A stretch of 64,000 nucleotides of DNA from positions 38,039,105-38,103,104 of the forward strand of contig JAPTYO010000004.1 in the NCBI GenBank assembly GCA_036873135.1. The letters run 5' to 3'. The stretch is from Clarkia xantiana subsp. parviflora (Eukaryota > Streptophyta > Magnoliopsida > Myrtales > Onagraceae). The notes beneath the pieces were generated by a model. The model did not search any database. It saw only the letters and a program-made list of their open reading frames with translations, and was not told the origin of the DNA. How positions within the stretch are numbered: position 1 is the first letter of the stretch; each line of letters opens with the position of its first letter. Shown in pieces: positions 47,161 to 58,906 of the stretch. Position numbers and translations under genes: made by a program.

Positions 47161-49525
47161 CGTAGCACTTCCGTGCGGCTGTCTGATCCCCTAGCACCTC
47201 TCCAATCCCATGAGGAGTTAGGAACTTCATTTTCTTGATGAGCTGTAGATGGCACAATGTCATGTGGGTTGATCGTTGTTCTTCCTAGGATGCCTTTATA
47301 TGCCCCCAGGTTATCCACCACCACAAATGTGACGTCTATACGCAATGCCTTCCAACCTTCTCCCAGGATAACTAGAAGTGTAATCATGCCCAATGGGTAG
47401 GTTGCCGCTCCTGCGAAACTAACCAGCGTAAACGTGCTCGGCGAGAGATCGACTTCCGTTTTCCCCATCTTCTTGAGCACTTCTATATGAACTAAATCCG
47501 CAGCACTTCCACCATCTACCAGAATCCTTTGCACGTCATATCCATTGATGTCCATTGTTATGACCAAAGCATCATCGTGGGGATACACTATGTGTTTCTT
47601 GTCGGCATTTGAGAATGGGATGACTATGTCTTCCTTCTCTGGTTGTCGCCTCTTCCCGTACTTGGGTAGGACTTGTAGCTGCGAGGCATAGACATCTCGG
47701 GTATTAGAAACGCTACCTCCTGCCGCTGGCCCACCATGGATTACGTTGATGACACCACGCTTTGGTGGTGAAGGGTTCTCATTCATCTTTTCCTCTCCCT
47801 TATCCCCCTTTCCGGATGGCTCAGCGTGGTTCTTCTTTTGGCGCTTGTCGCCTTGATCCACATATTGCTTGAGCTCTCCTTGGATGAAGTTGTTTATACG
47901 AAATCGTAAGCTGACACAACTGTTTGTTTCATGGTCGTAGACTTCATGGTTTTCACACCATTTAACTTCCTGCTTTCCCAGTGGCCCCTTTTGGAATTTG
48001 CTGGCTCCCTCCACATATTATCTTCCTTCATCTTCTTCAAGATTACTGAAAGTGGTGCATTCAAAGGAACGCATTCTGCCAGGTTCACTTCTTTTGGTCT
48101 TTGGAATTCTGGCTGATATGGCCTCTTATGGGGCTGGAATTGCCTCGCTTGTTGCGGGCCTTGCTGGGGTTTTGCTTGCTTCTCCTTAGCGCGAGCTGCA
48201 CTAACTTTCACCTTATGCTGTTCTCTGAATTTGTCTAGATCCACGAATTCTTTTACCCTTGCCGCCAATTCTTCAAGTGTCTCAGCTGGGCGCTTTGACA
48301 TCTTTTCAGCTAGGGCATATCCTCTTCGGCCTAAATTTGCAATGAAGGCGCGAACGATTTCTCCTTCGGTGATGTTTCCATGAATGTCTGAGATGTTTTG
48401 GTTGAAGCGGATGTAATAATCTGCTAACGACTCGTCGTTTTGCTGTGTCACCTCATTCAACGCATTTGGCCCTTTAAGGAGTGTGCGCTCTCCCATGTAT
48501 CTTTGAATGAATTTTGCCTTTAGATATGCCCATGACGTAACGCTTCTGCATGGTAGCGAAAAGAACCAATGTGCGGCAGTTCCAACGAGAGTATTAGCGA
48601 ATGTCATGGCAACATGATGCGGGTTGTCAGTTCGTCCCAGTAGAGAAGCTTCATGTTGTTGCACATGATCGATTGGATCTCCTTTTCCTCTATATTTTTC
48701 TCCGCCGATTCTGTACAGGGCATCTGGAACGTGACTGTGCACTAGTTCATCAGAGAATGGATGTGCTGCATTCTCTTCCAGGGCATGCATTCCCTTCATC
48801 TTCGACTGCTTCATTTTTCTCTCAATCATTTCTTCTAAGGCCTTAGCCGTAAGTCCCGTAATTGGGATGTCATTGTCGTATGCGGGCTTCCTCCACCCAT
48901 CGTTGCATGTGTCAGCATGGCTTGCTGTCTTAAAGATATCCTCCTTGTGTAGGCGTTGTGAATTGCTCACAGGAGGTTGCTTTCATCTTACTCCTTGTTG
49001 TTGCTTCATGCCAACACTTGGGGTGCATGAATGTGCTGGCTCCTGCCTGGCCTGTCGATAGGTATCTTCAGAGTCTCCTACTCCCTCTGGATGTTGCGGC
49101 TTTTGCTGGTTGGCATCATGTGACGCCTCCCTAGCTGGTGCAGCTTGTTCGTTAGCACGCGGGGGTGGTGGCGGAGGTGCGTCATATCCTTGACTCCTTA
49201 AGATCTCCCTGAGAGCAAGGAGTTCTTCAAGTGCTGCCATCATCGCCGGTGTGACTGTAGGCATGTTGGTTGCATTCCTTGGTTGTTGCTGTGCTTCCTC
49301 AGCTGGCATCCCCGATGGGAATTCCTGATTCACCCTTGTCCTTTGCTCTTGTGCAGGCGCATTGTTTTGATCTTCTGGCCCATATTGTGCAGGAGGGGCA
49401 TTTGTGGACGGCATGGATGAAGCCGTAGCGTCCGGAATATAAGAAGGTCCTGGTTGGCTTCTCGTTGGTTTCATCTTGCTTGCACCCGCCTTTTTTGGTC
49501 GTCTTCCTGTCATGGCTTGTAACAC
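47161..49525 (-). pseudogene. gypsy A gag and protease
   Basis: Gag starts at 49525 after a Pro-rich head (PPPPPPRANE). A single TGA (just left of 48983) interrupts, and the same frame continues at 48970 with the capsid (HPFSDELVHSHVPDALYR, KGDPIDHVQQHEASLLGR, WFFSLPCRSVTSWAYLKAKF). A frameshift near 48010 leads to a CxxH-type knuckle (CENHEVYDHETNSC). The protease has RILVDGGSAADLVHIEVL and ends STAHQ (frameshift near 47230) then HGIGEVLGDQTAARKCY. DGG in place of DSG is common in plant gypsy proteases, so only the frame breaks count as damage. Confidence 0.88.
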
Positions 49526-49560
49526 GCCTTTTTGTTCTAATCACTTCAGACGGCGCCAAA

Positions 49561-50229
49561 TGTTAAGTCCGCTTCCACTTGGGTAGCTTCGGGCTTATAT
49601 TTCACGAACGGGCTCGGGATGTGTGTATAAGGACGGGAACGCCGCGATCCTTGAAACACAATCCTTGAACTAATCTTCAAGTCCTCGACCTCGAACTCTC
49701 GAACTTCGGATCCTACACGAGGGGCAGTAACCAGCGTGGGAGAGGGGGGGAATGCTAGTTGGGCCCTCTCCGACGCTCAAGTCAGAAGTTTTAGAGAGAG
49801 AAAGCCTTTTAGAGAGAAGTCAGAGCATCCAAAGTCCAAAATGAGGGAGTTGTCCAGAATGGGAGACCTAGGCCCCTATTTATAGGGAACCTAAGGATCA
49901 TGCCCAGCTTCAAACGGCTTGATGTCGGTATGAAGGAAGACTTATACCGTCATCAAGGTGGACTATGCATGCACCGACTTCTCGCACTTGGCAAAATAAT
50001 CGGGATGAGCGTACGAAGAACATCGGTAATCCGTACCTACCCGGATTGTTTAGCAATCCGGGCCTCTAGATTGCCTTAGGGCAATCCGCAAGTCCTCCGG
50101 TCCGGGTACTGCGCGTATTCCGGACCGTTTTAGACTTAGGTGTCCGCAGAAGAGTTCTTTTACGGGTTTTGGGGTATTTCGCGAGGCCCGAAATGTAAAT
50201 ACGAACCCGAATTGGACAGATATCTAACA
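49561..50229 (-). repeat. 5' LTR of gypsy A
   Basis: 669 bp. The primer-site complement cagacggcgccaaa abuts the left edge. On the minus strand a TATA-type box (ctataaatagg, complement at about 49877-49887) is placed to drive gag. Confidence 0.88.
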
Positions 50230-50690
50230 CCACCGGAGGTAAAAGTCGTCAAATTGAATTACGATGCAGTATGGGATGAGCAAAGCAAGGCTGGAGCCAT
50301 TGGCATCATAGCTCGGAATCAACCTGGTGTGGTGGTTGGTGGATTTAATAGACGTATCGATGAATTAGGTTATCTTTCTCTTGAGGCATTTGTTGTGCAT
50401 GAAGCTGTGAGACTTGCCATTCAAGAGAGGTGGGCTAAAGTTGAAGTTGAAACAGACTAATTGGAAGTGGCACTATCTTTGAATGAGGAACAACATCAGA
50501 TTCACGGGAGGATAGAGCCCATCATCGAAAACTCAAGCACCTAGCCTCCCAAATTTTAGACGTAAAATGGCGAGCTATCTCCCGAAAAGCTAACGAATGT
50601 GCAAACTGGATCGCTACGCAATCCAGAAAGATGTCGTGCTTAATAAGGATCGGGAATTTATCCCCCTACGATGTAATGAACGGTTGATAT
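50230..50690 (+). pseudogene. RNase H-like (RVT_3-type) fragment
   Basis: The frame reads VKLNYDAVWDEQSKAGAIGI, then IARNQPGVVVGGF, then SLEAFVVHEAVRLAIQERWA and VEVETD before a stop. After frame breaks it ends KLASQILDVKWRAI and RKANECANWIATQSRK. This is the pattern of plant RNase H-like domains found in non-LTR retrotransposons and related genes (VKLNTDG, ARNxxG, E-A-x-A-x-R, REANxxADxxA). The second catalytic Asp region is altered. Its start coincides with the end of gypsy A, so the upstream part is missing. Confidence 0.7.
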
Positions 50691-51337
50691 TTCATGATTA
50701 ATGAATGTTTATTGGCCCAAAAAAAAATTCAACAACATATATATATATGTAAAAATCAGCACCTATATATAAATATATATATATTATTTATTGTCAATAT
50801 CTTAAATAGGGAAATATATTTTCTCAATCTTTTAGGTAACTTAAATCTATCAATTATATCTTTAACATATTTAAATATTTAGATATATTGATAGTTATAT
50901 ATATTTATATATACTAATGTGAATCTATCAAAATGTTCCCAATTATAGATATATTGTTACCTAGAATAAAAAATTAAAATATGGTAAACAATATCATAAA
51001 AAATTTCGGCCGAAATTTTATCCCTTGGTGCCTAAGAAATTAAAAAAATTACCTTGTAATTTACCTAGAGTTTCGGCCAAAAACACTAATTTGGGAACAA
51101 GTTGTCAAGTTTTAAGATCAAATTTTAATAAGATTTACAATCCAATGTTTGATTTTGATAAATATCATCTTTTTCTTGAAGATCATGAACATCAAATTAC
51201 CTAAGAACATCAAGAAAAATTTCAGTTTTACCAACAACTAAAAATCGAAAATTAAAAATTTTTCTTTTAAAATTTTCGGTCAAATTAATGACTTTTCAAG
51301 AACACCAATTTATCAAAATCATGAACTCCTAGCACAG
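50691..51337 (-). other. AT-rich internal part of the LTR element whose LTR starts at 51351
   Basis: No coding motif. It contains repeated aaaatttcggccgaaatttt-like inverted stretches and ends in the primer-site complement gctttgataccac (51338-51350). Confidence 0.4.
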
Positions 51338-51350
51338 GCTTTGATACCAC

Positions 51351-51900
51351 TGTTGGATTACGGGGAGTAATCACCATGGTACATGCTAGTAATCAAAATT
51401 ACGCAGCGAAAGATTCGCACATACCTCTACAGTTATCCGTAGTCCCAAGATCTTTGTTGGAGGGAGTTCACGATCCTCCGGTCGGCACCCGTAGGGGTTC
51501 TTGTGAAGGAAGCCCTACGTGGTATATTCTCTACAACAAAGCCTCTAATCGATTCTTGGCGAGGGACAGATCTCTGGAGTGTTTGCTCGAAAGCAAATTC
51601 GCACACCCTTGGTGGATATGTGGTTCGGCCGAATATGGTGTCTCTGGGGAAGGGTTTTCTCTCCATATGGTGTCTTGATGGATATGTAGTTCACACCCTT
51701 GTGATTAACCCTAATAAAACACCTAACTCCCCATATATATAGGAGGAGTAAAGTGGACAAAAGTCCACTTTACCTCCACCTAAATTTCGGCCAGCCATGC
51801 TTAGTATAGGGAGGCCCAATTTTGGGCGTCTCATGTCATTTGGGATTTGGTTCTGGCCCAATGTCCTAAAGTGACATGTACCCAATTAACTTAGGTAACA
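51351..51900 (-). repeat. LTR of an unassigned copia/TRIM-type element (5' LTR, minus strand)
   Basis: The left border tgttggattacgggg directly follows a tRNA-Met primer-site complement. The right border is cttaggtaaca. A TATA-like run (ccatatatataggagg, 51732-51747) lies inside. A related fragment is at 39833-40155. No gag or pol belonging to it is visible, so it may be a TRIM or LARD. Confidence 0.65.
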
Positions 51901-52010
51901 TATACATATAATGGGCTTCCATTTACGGCGCCCATCACCATATGCTTACATGCACGTCCCTCCGCTCGCTCGCCCGAATCTCTAGAACCGAACTGATCTT
52001 GGTCTCGACC

Positions 52011-52184
52011 TTGGACGATGATATAGTTGTTATGAATGACTTGACGGGGTTATGGAAGATTGATAAGAATTGTAAAGTGAACGCGGTTGTCGAGTCTTGT
52101 TTGTTTCAGGTCTTTCCATCATTTTTCCCAGTACACGAATTTCTCACTTCCTCTGATTAAAGCTAGGTTTAATCCAAAGGTATG
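52011..52184 (+). pseudogene. GAUT (GT8) glycosyltransferase exon, left half
   Basis: The translation LDDDIVVMNDLTGLWKIDKN, then VNAVVESC, matches the GT8 core of plant galacturonosyltransferases (FLDDDVVVQKDLTGLW, KVNGAVETC, from memory), with the metal-binding DDD. A one-base frameshift near 52106 is followed by SFHHFSQYTNFSLPLIKARF and NPK, then the gypsy B insertion. The family builds pectin homogalacturonan in the Golgi. No other upstream exon is visible, so this is a fragment. Confidence 0.85.
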
Positions 52185-52982
52185 TGTTAGGTTATAAATA
52201 AACCCGACTATGTATGTAGGTTCTTGGTCTATGGTGATTTCCTACAGGTGACAGGTCGAGTACGCTTTCAAGGTGAGGAGAAGAAGTCGATGACCTTTCT
52301 TGTTTATTCCAACCATTTGGAGATAAAAGGTCGACTACCAATCATGAAGAAGTCGACTTCAAAAGAATGACTGGTCGATTATGGAGACTTAGAGAATCTT
52401 CCAGAGGACAGGTGGCGACCTGTTTCCCACCGTCTTCAAGGGAAAACCTTCCCTCGAAAGTAAAGACAGGTGGCGACCTGCTTCCCACCGTCTCCAAGGG
52501 AAAAACTTCCCTCGAAGTAAAGACAGGTGGCGACCTGCTTCCCACCGTCTCCAAGGGAAAACCTTCCCTCGAAGTAAATGTGAGGTGGCGACTTGCTTGT
52601 CACCTGCTTCAGCCGCCTTAGGAAAGACTTCCCTCATAAGTAAAAGTTAGGTGGCGACCTTCTTGTCACCTGCTTGGCCGACTCCAAAGGAAAACTCACT
52701 AAGGAGATAACTGCCACTGATAAGTCGGTAACTTTCCCCTATAAATAGGGACCTATCTTATTCAATTAAAAACAATCTGCTCTGAATACTTGTACATTAC
52801 ACTGTCAAATACATTACTAACTTAAGCTTCATAGTGGAATCAGGGGCCATCCCCACCCCTTTTTAGGTGCTCGACCTTAAAAGTCTCCCGGAGGAAATCA
52901 AGTCCTCGAGAGAGCTACGTCCAAGGCGAAGCCTAGAAGTCCATTCCGTGAAGTTTGAGGCCACGTCATTTTGATCCCAACA
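52185..52982 (+). repeat. 5' LTR of gypsy B
   Basis: 798 bp. Contains three to five tandem copies of a ~65-bp block (aggtggcgacctgcttcccac, with variants) at 52410-52670. It differs from the 3' LTR by small indels within this block. Confidence 0.9.
52739..52748 (+). promoter_or_regulatory. TATA box of the gypsy B LTR
   Basis: The sequence ctataaatag is in a good context (ccctataaataggg), about 550 bp into the LTR. The same box occurs in the 3' LTR near 59452. It should direct transcription of gag. Confidence 0.65.
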
Positions 52983-53016
52983 TTTCGGGCCGTCTGTGGG
53001 AACATATCAAAAAGTC

Positions 53017-54491
53017 ATGGCTGCCGAAAAGAGCAAGATTTCCAACACTCCGGTGGAAGAAAGGAGCAGTCCACCAGTGGATCCTACCCATCGAGGCCGA
53101 TCCCCCAAGAAGATCCCCCAATATCCCAATCTAATGGTGTTGGCGACGATGAAACCCTCAACCATTCCAAATCTCTGCCAATTTTGAAAGATGCGAGGAA
53201 AGCTCCCCAGGCTGTTCCTCTGGAGGTAATAGCTGCCTTTATTACCTTTTGGAATAAAACCCAAGCAGGGGTTGTTGCAGAGAAAAGAGAGCCAACCCGA
53301 GATGTCTCACAAAAGGAAGAAGTGGCTTCCAGTGTAAAAATCCAGAAGGAGAATCCCCTGGAGAAAGAAACCCCTAAAGCCCCCGAGGCCGAAACGGTGA
53401 GCAAGGAACCTGTCCTGTTCACAATAGGGCAGGTCGAAGAACTGTTGGAGAAGAAGAGGCGAGGTGCGAACGATTTGCTCATCGTTCGTGATCATACTTC
53501 TCACCCCTTCACCAAAAGGCTATTCTATACTCGAGTTCCCCCGCAAGTCTTCGCGAGGAGCATCAACGATTATACCGGAGAAGGCGACCCAGTTCGCCAC
53601 ATCAACGCCCACAACTCCTCCCTCTTGGGAAGAGGGGCAACGCCTGATCATTATGCAGCACTCTTCCCAACCACGCTGAAGGAAGATGCGCCTACTTGGT
53701 TTTATGGTCTCCCCGACAACTCTATAGACTCATGGGATGAGCTGAAAACCAAATTCATTGAAGGACACATAGGTCAAAGGCAGCGCCTCAAGAGCATGAA
53801 CTTCCTCGACAAGATCGAGCAAGGCCCAGGTGAAACCTTGGCCAACTACTTCACAAGGTTTTACAAGATACTCCAACAACTGAACGAGGACGCCACGGAT
53901 GGCGAGCTGATCCGGACCTTCTGGAGGGGCCTTAGAGTGCAGAGCCAAGCTCTGAAAGACAGCATGGTGATGAAGCCCGTGCAAAGGATTGACGCCCTCG
54001 CCGTCAAAGTAAATAAATTCATCGACCTAGAAAGGTTGCATGAAGGGTTGCCCGAAGAAGTCAAGAAACAACTGGTGCCCGCCAAGATCGAGGAGGGCTC
54101 CGCTTCCCGACCGCCCAGGAGGGAAGAAAGACGTGAGCGAGACTTCCGCACGGGAAATCGACAAGGAATAAGGAGGGATCCTAATACCTATCCAGGCAAG
54201 TTTACTCCACTCACACACAACATATCAGTAGTATTGCAAGAAATGGAGAAACTTAGGCTGGACGATCCTTCTCAAGTAAGAAAAGGCCCGATGGGATCCC
54301 AGATGAAGAACTATTGCTGTTACCATCGAGTACAAGGGCACGACACCGACGATTGTGTGGCCCTCAAACACGACATCGAGAAATTGATCAAAAGGGGTAA
54401 GTTGTCTAAATTCATCAAAAAAACCGTTCAAACCACAGCAAAAACGAAGTCGAAGTCCTCGGGGGAATTCTCGATCTCCCCCTCACAATAA
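53017..54491 (+). pseudogene. gypsy B gag
   Basis: The natural start is probably the ATG at 53017 (MAAEKSKISNTPVEE). Near 53110 an indel shifts to the frame that then runs open to 54491. The capsid reads HPFTKRLFYTRVPPQVFARS, YTGEGDPVRHINAHNSSLLG, APTWFYGLPDNSIDSWDELK, FIDLERL. The knuckle is of the CxxH type (CCYHRVQGHDTDDC). In an alternative reading the frame begins at 52971 inside the LTR, which is unlikely. It lacks only the frameshift correction to be complete. Confidence 0.88.
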
Positions 54492-55130
54492 CCTCGCCCC
54501 AATACAAATGGGGACAATCTATGTCATCGCGGGAGGCTTAGCCTCAGGAGGAGAGACAAGCACCGACGCGAAGTATATGTCGCCCAGATAGCTCGTGATG
54601 GAAAAGGAAAAGCGCCTGCAAAGACAGAGGCAGTAACTATCAGTTTCACTACGGACGACCTCATGATGGTGACTCAACCACATGAGGACGCCCTTTTCAT
54701 CACCGCCACTATTGCAGAGTACGAAGTAAAGAGGATCCTCATCGACAGTGGAAGCGCGACAGATATACTTTTCTTCGAGGCCTTTCAAAATTTGGGTCTG
54801 ACCCAAAGGGACCTCATGAAAGTCGACTTCCCCCTCATAGGATTTGCAGGAAGGACCACCTATCCAATGGGAGCAATCAAACTCCCGATAGTTCTGGGAA
54901 AAGAGAAGACGACTCTAACAATCGATGTACTCTTCGTAGTCGTCGACGCCGCTTCCGCCTATAACGCCATCATTGGAAGGAAGACGCTCAATCCTCACCG
55001 AATAATCCCATCGACTGCTCATCAAGTAATGAGTTTCCCGACGCTACAGGGAATTGGGGAAGTGAGAGGCGACCAAACAGCATCCCGACGATGCTACGTC
55101 AGTTCAATGCGATGTCGAAATCAGAGATAA
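54492..55130 (+). pseudogene. gypsy B protease
   Basis: Same frame as gag after one TAA (54489-54491). It contains VKRILIDSGSATDILFFEAF with an intact DSG, then FAGRTTYPMGAIKLPIVLG, DVLFVVVDAASAYNAIIGR, LNPHRIIPSTAHQ and IGEVRGDQTASRRCYV, then stops. Upstream, the phrase MGTIYVIAGGLASGGE lies in another frame, so a frameshift probably occurs at about 54560. Family role: cleavage of the Gag/Pol polyprotein. In a full element RT would follow, but it does not. Confidence 0.85.
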
Positions 55131-55483
55131 GTCATAGAGACAACACCTCCTTAAAGAAATAATATTGTTTATTATGATAAGGCTAATGTTCGTTTTATGG
55201 TGTTCCTCTTTTTTGTTAAAACTCAGGAAGGATGAATGAATATAGGCCTTTCAAAGGCTCTTCTTTTTCTCAAGATATCTGAGTTCTCTCTTTTAAGGCG
55301 ACCGACATTTAATATCGACCATCAATAATCTGATATCCACTAAATCACTCAGATTCGGCGATAATATGCGGCGTCGAAGACAAACTTTTTCCAAATCAAG
55401 AGTCGACCATCAAAAATCTGATATCTACTAAATCACTTAGATTTGTCGACTACTTGAAAGCGGTTAAGTAAACGAAGAACCCA
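55131..55483. other. gypsy B spacer after the protease
   Basis: No coding motif. Its right part already shows diverged forms of the following repeat (tctgatatccactaaatcac). Confidence 0.5.
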
Positions 55484-55900
55484 AGAGTCGATCATCAAAA
55501 ACATCTGATATTTACAATATCACTCAGATGGATCGAGCTCCTTGAGGTGCAGAAGAACCCAAGAGTCGATCATCAAAAACATCTGATATCTACAATATCA
55601 CTCAGATGGATCGAGCTCCTTGAGGTGCAGAAGAACCCAAGAGTCGATCATCAAAAACATCTGATATCTACAATATCACTCAGATGGATCGAGCTCCTTG
55701 CGGTGCAGAAGAACCCGAGAGTCGATCATTAAAAACATCTGATATCTACAATATCACTCAGATAGATCGACTACTTGCGGTATGAAAGAACTCAATAGTC
55801 GACCATTAAAACATCTGATATCTACAAAATCACTCAAATAGATCGACTACTTGAGGTTTCGAAAGTCGATCATCCCGCCTCGAAGTTCGGTGTCGACCAT
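55484..55900 (+). repeat. 78-bp tandem array in gypsy B
   Basis: The phrase agagtcgatcat recurs at 55484, 55562, 55640 and 55718, an exact 78-bp period, with diverged copies on both sides (about 55300-55900). Each unit holds catctgatatctacaatatc and ctcagatggatcgagctcct. Open frames through it are repeat products. Confidence 0.88.
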
Positions 55901-56179
55901 TCAAAATCCGATATCCACTAAATCACTCGGACAAATCTACAACTCGAGAGAAAGGTTAGATACTTGGGAATTACCCTTAAAATCATTCGATTATATGGAG
56001 ACCTAATGATTGTTCTAAAGTCGAGTATGTTTTCTATTAAGTTCGTTGAAAGATCTATGAAAACGGTGAAAAGCCCAAGAGAGGGCGAGCATATGTAAGA
56101 TTGCTAAAAATTATCCTTCATTATCAAACGGGAGTTTACAAAATATCGAGAAGGAAATTAAAAGCGTCTATGCTAAAAT

Positions 56180-58510
56180 CTATCTATCAGCCCTAGCTTT
56201 GGCTTTAGCTTCCTCCTGCAGATATTCTCGAAGAACTGCCACTCTCGAGAGGTCCAGGTTAGGGCCCAAGGCCCTAAGGTCGGCCACCAATGAAGCAAAA
56301 ACTGAGAGAAGCATCTGCCCGCTCGCCATGGCGGCGTCCGTTTGAAAGGCCAAGCTGACCTTGTAAGCGGCAACAGCATTCCGCTCAGGCTCCTCGAGCT
56401 CTTCCACCCTCTTCTTCAGCTCGATGTTCTCTTCGCGCTGAGAATCCAGTTGGGCACGGAAAATTTTGGAGAAGGCAGCAGCATCAAGATATGCCTTGCC
56501 AAGCACGACCGCCAAAACTCCACTAGCTCTCAGAGCCTCCTTGCAGGTATCGAGCTCCCCAGATATGGTGCCCAAGACCCTCTGAAGGCTGGAAACCTCC
56601 CCTTCAAGGCGAGCCACCTTTTCCGGAAGGCCCTGCACTTCTTTGGCCTCCGACTCCAGGGAAGCAAGCTGCCCCTTTGCGAGAGATAACTCCTCGCCAA
56701 GGTCGATGTGCAACTGACCCACCTGCAAGAAATCGCGGTTGGCCTGGAAAGGAAAAAGTCGTCAACATAAGGTACAAATAATATGTATCGACGAATAAGA
56801 ATATGGTTCTACCTTGGACTATCGATGCAGGAACATTCGAGTGGCGTCCTCCACTCGATCTGTAGGGAGGCGAGGACGATCCCGGGGAGGAACAGAGGCG
56901 TTCAGCAAGTGAAGGGCCATCTCCTTGGTGGCGATGGAATGGCCCTCCTTCAGCTTGTACTCTCCTAGAGTGGCGAGAGGGTTCCAATCGACATCTCGTG
57001 GCGGAGAGTCGGGGGCAGAAGGAAGCATCCTCCAAGCAAATGGAGGACCCTCATATCCCAAGCCTTTCTTGGCTTGAGAAGAAGAAGCCTCAGCAATACC
57101 CTTGCCCTTAGGGTCGACTTCTGCGAGGAAAATACGTTAATAAAAATGAACTACCAAGAACTAAGTAAGGAATCTATCAAGGCAAAAGTCTGTACTAGTG
57201 GGGGGCAAGGGACTAGTGGACGTCGGATCGACTCTAGAAGTAACCTCCTGAAATGAGGAGACTGGAGTGGCAGTGGTGATCTTCACTTTCTTCGAAGGAG
57301 TGGCGCCTGCCCTCCCAGCGGGTCTCTTGGTCCTCTTCTTCAAGGACTTTGGGTGTTCTTCTACGGCCGATTGGGTGGCTTCTTCCTGTTCAGAAGAGTC
57401 GACCACCATGTCAGGCGAAGCCCCCCTCCAAAGTAGGTTGGGCGTCCTCCATGGACAGAGGTTCCGAAGTGGCTCTAGTTCCACTTCCACTTCCTGCTGC
57501 CCCGCCAACAAGGGGCACTCCAGTCGCCGCCTGCTTATCAAAAAGCCTTGTAAATAGACCTACAGAAAGCAAAAGAAAGGATTCAAGAAACGACTAAAGA
57601 TAGAAAGAAAAAACGATTACCCAGTTTATAGGAGGATCCTCGAGGCGGAGACGAATGGAAGCATTGATAAGGGCCTGTTCCGAGGTATCGGATATCGACT
57701 TCAAAGGAAGAAAATCGGGAGAAAATATGGTGGCATGAATCTTATAGACCGTGTCGACTTCCTCCGGTGTTAATCCTTGAAGAGTTGGGGCACGATCCGT
57801 GCCTAAAGGAGGAAGCAGAGGCCACGGGACGCTTACTCGACAGAAGAAATAATGATTCTTCCAATTGGCGTTTTTCGATTTAATGTTGCAAATCAACTGT
57901 GGGGCAGACTCCCAATCAAGATCGCTGCCAGTAGGCCAACGACTCCTGAAATTGTAGGTGCCATGAGGCGTACGTTGTAGTTGGTAGAAGCTGCAGAAAA
58001 CCCTCAAAGAATACTTCCACTCATAGGTGGAACACAAACAACGAAACCCACCCAATAACGGAGGGCATTCTCCGTAAATTGGCAAGGATGGATGCGATAA
58101 TGCTCGCAGAGTTCCATCAAGTCGCCACAAAAAGGGAATCTCAGTCCCGCCTCGAGATGACCCACGAAGACCGCCACTTCTCCCTCTTGGGAAAAATATT
58201 TTGGTCCCGGGGGACCAGAGTATCGAGGATGTTCATCATCGCTCAGATTACCCAAAGCCACGGCCTTCATGAAGCCATGTCTGGTCAATTTACTAACCTT
58301 AGGAGAAGGAGGGGAGGGAACGAAATCTTCAAGATTACCTTCAGGAATGGGGAGAGCCATCGGAGTTCTAGAGAGAGAATGAAGGAACGAAGCTTCTCGC
58401 TGAGGATCGGAGGGACCTGCGGTGGCAAATCCGATCAAAATCCTCTCTTCAGGCGTACAAGGACGAGGAGAATTAGGGTTTATAAAGAAGGCACTGTATT
58501 GATTCGCCAT
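56180..58510 (-). pseudogene. antisense spliced gene of gypsy B, homologue of 42951-45278, broken
   Basis: Exons 58510-57621, 57559-57196, 57120-56813 and 56743-56180 have GT-AG borders and the phases fit. Exon 1 contains GLEAGLRFP-type homology (LEAGLRFPFCGDLMELCEHY, NWKNHYFFC), the same domain as in gypsy A. Two lesions: a frameshift near 58020-58060 (VGFVVCVPP against CSTYEWKYSLRVF) and a TAG at 56819-56821 just before the last donor. The middle exons are Ser/Lys-rich with a nuclear-signal-like KKRTKRP. The last exon is a long coiled coil (ELSLAKGQLASLESEAKEV onward) ending in an Ala/Lys-rich tail. Confidence 0.8.
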
Positions 58511-58906
58511 GATTGGAGAGAAGACGAAGATGAAAGGTGAAAAGTGAAAGTAAAAAGGGGGTATTTATAGAAGAACTCCCTCGCCGGGATAACTTCCTTG
58601 CGAAGCCTTGTCAATGTCAGCCATTCATTGGTTCTTCATCTGACAACATGACCGTTAGCCTACACCTGTAGAGCCATTGAGAGGATGACTCCCCAGCTTC
58701 CCTAGGAGATCTCTGCATGCCGAAACCATCTCTTCTCCCAACGGATAGAAATCCTAATCCCGAGGGAGGGCCTCTTCAACTTCTGGAAAGTATGAAAAAT
58801 CTACAAGTCCTGAGAATTAGATTATCTCGCCACAAAATGGGGCTTTACTCGACTCAAGCCTTCACCTTAAGTAAATGAAGCTGACGACTCGAGTCTCGGG
58901 GGCAAG

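Larger units (their letters stand above)
40156..50229 (-). mobile_element. gypsy element A: Ty3/gypsy (Tat-like), gag-protease plus antisense spliced gene, no RT
   Basis: LTRs 40156-40822 and 49561-50229 (tgttaagtcc to tatctaaca) are flanked by the duplication ccacc (40151-40155 and 50230-50234). The minus-strand order is 5' LTR, primer site (complement of cggcgccaaa), gag, protease, a second gag-like piece, then about 5.6 kb without pol. That stretch carries a five-exon gene on the plus strand (42951-45278). The purine tract adjoins 40822. RT, RNase H and integrase motifs are absent in every frame. The layout matches gypsy element B at 52185-59693. Confidence 0.9.

Noticed and set aside
55547..55732. 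Repeated QKNPRVDHQKHLISTIS-type frame
   Set aside because: Product of the 78-bp tandem repeat, whose length is also divisible by three.
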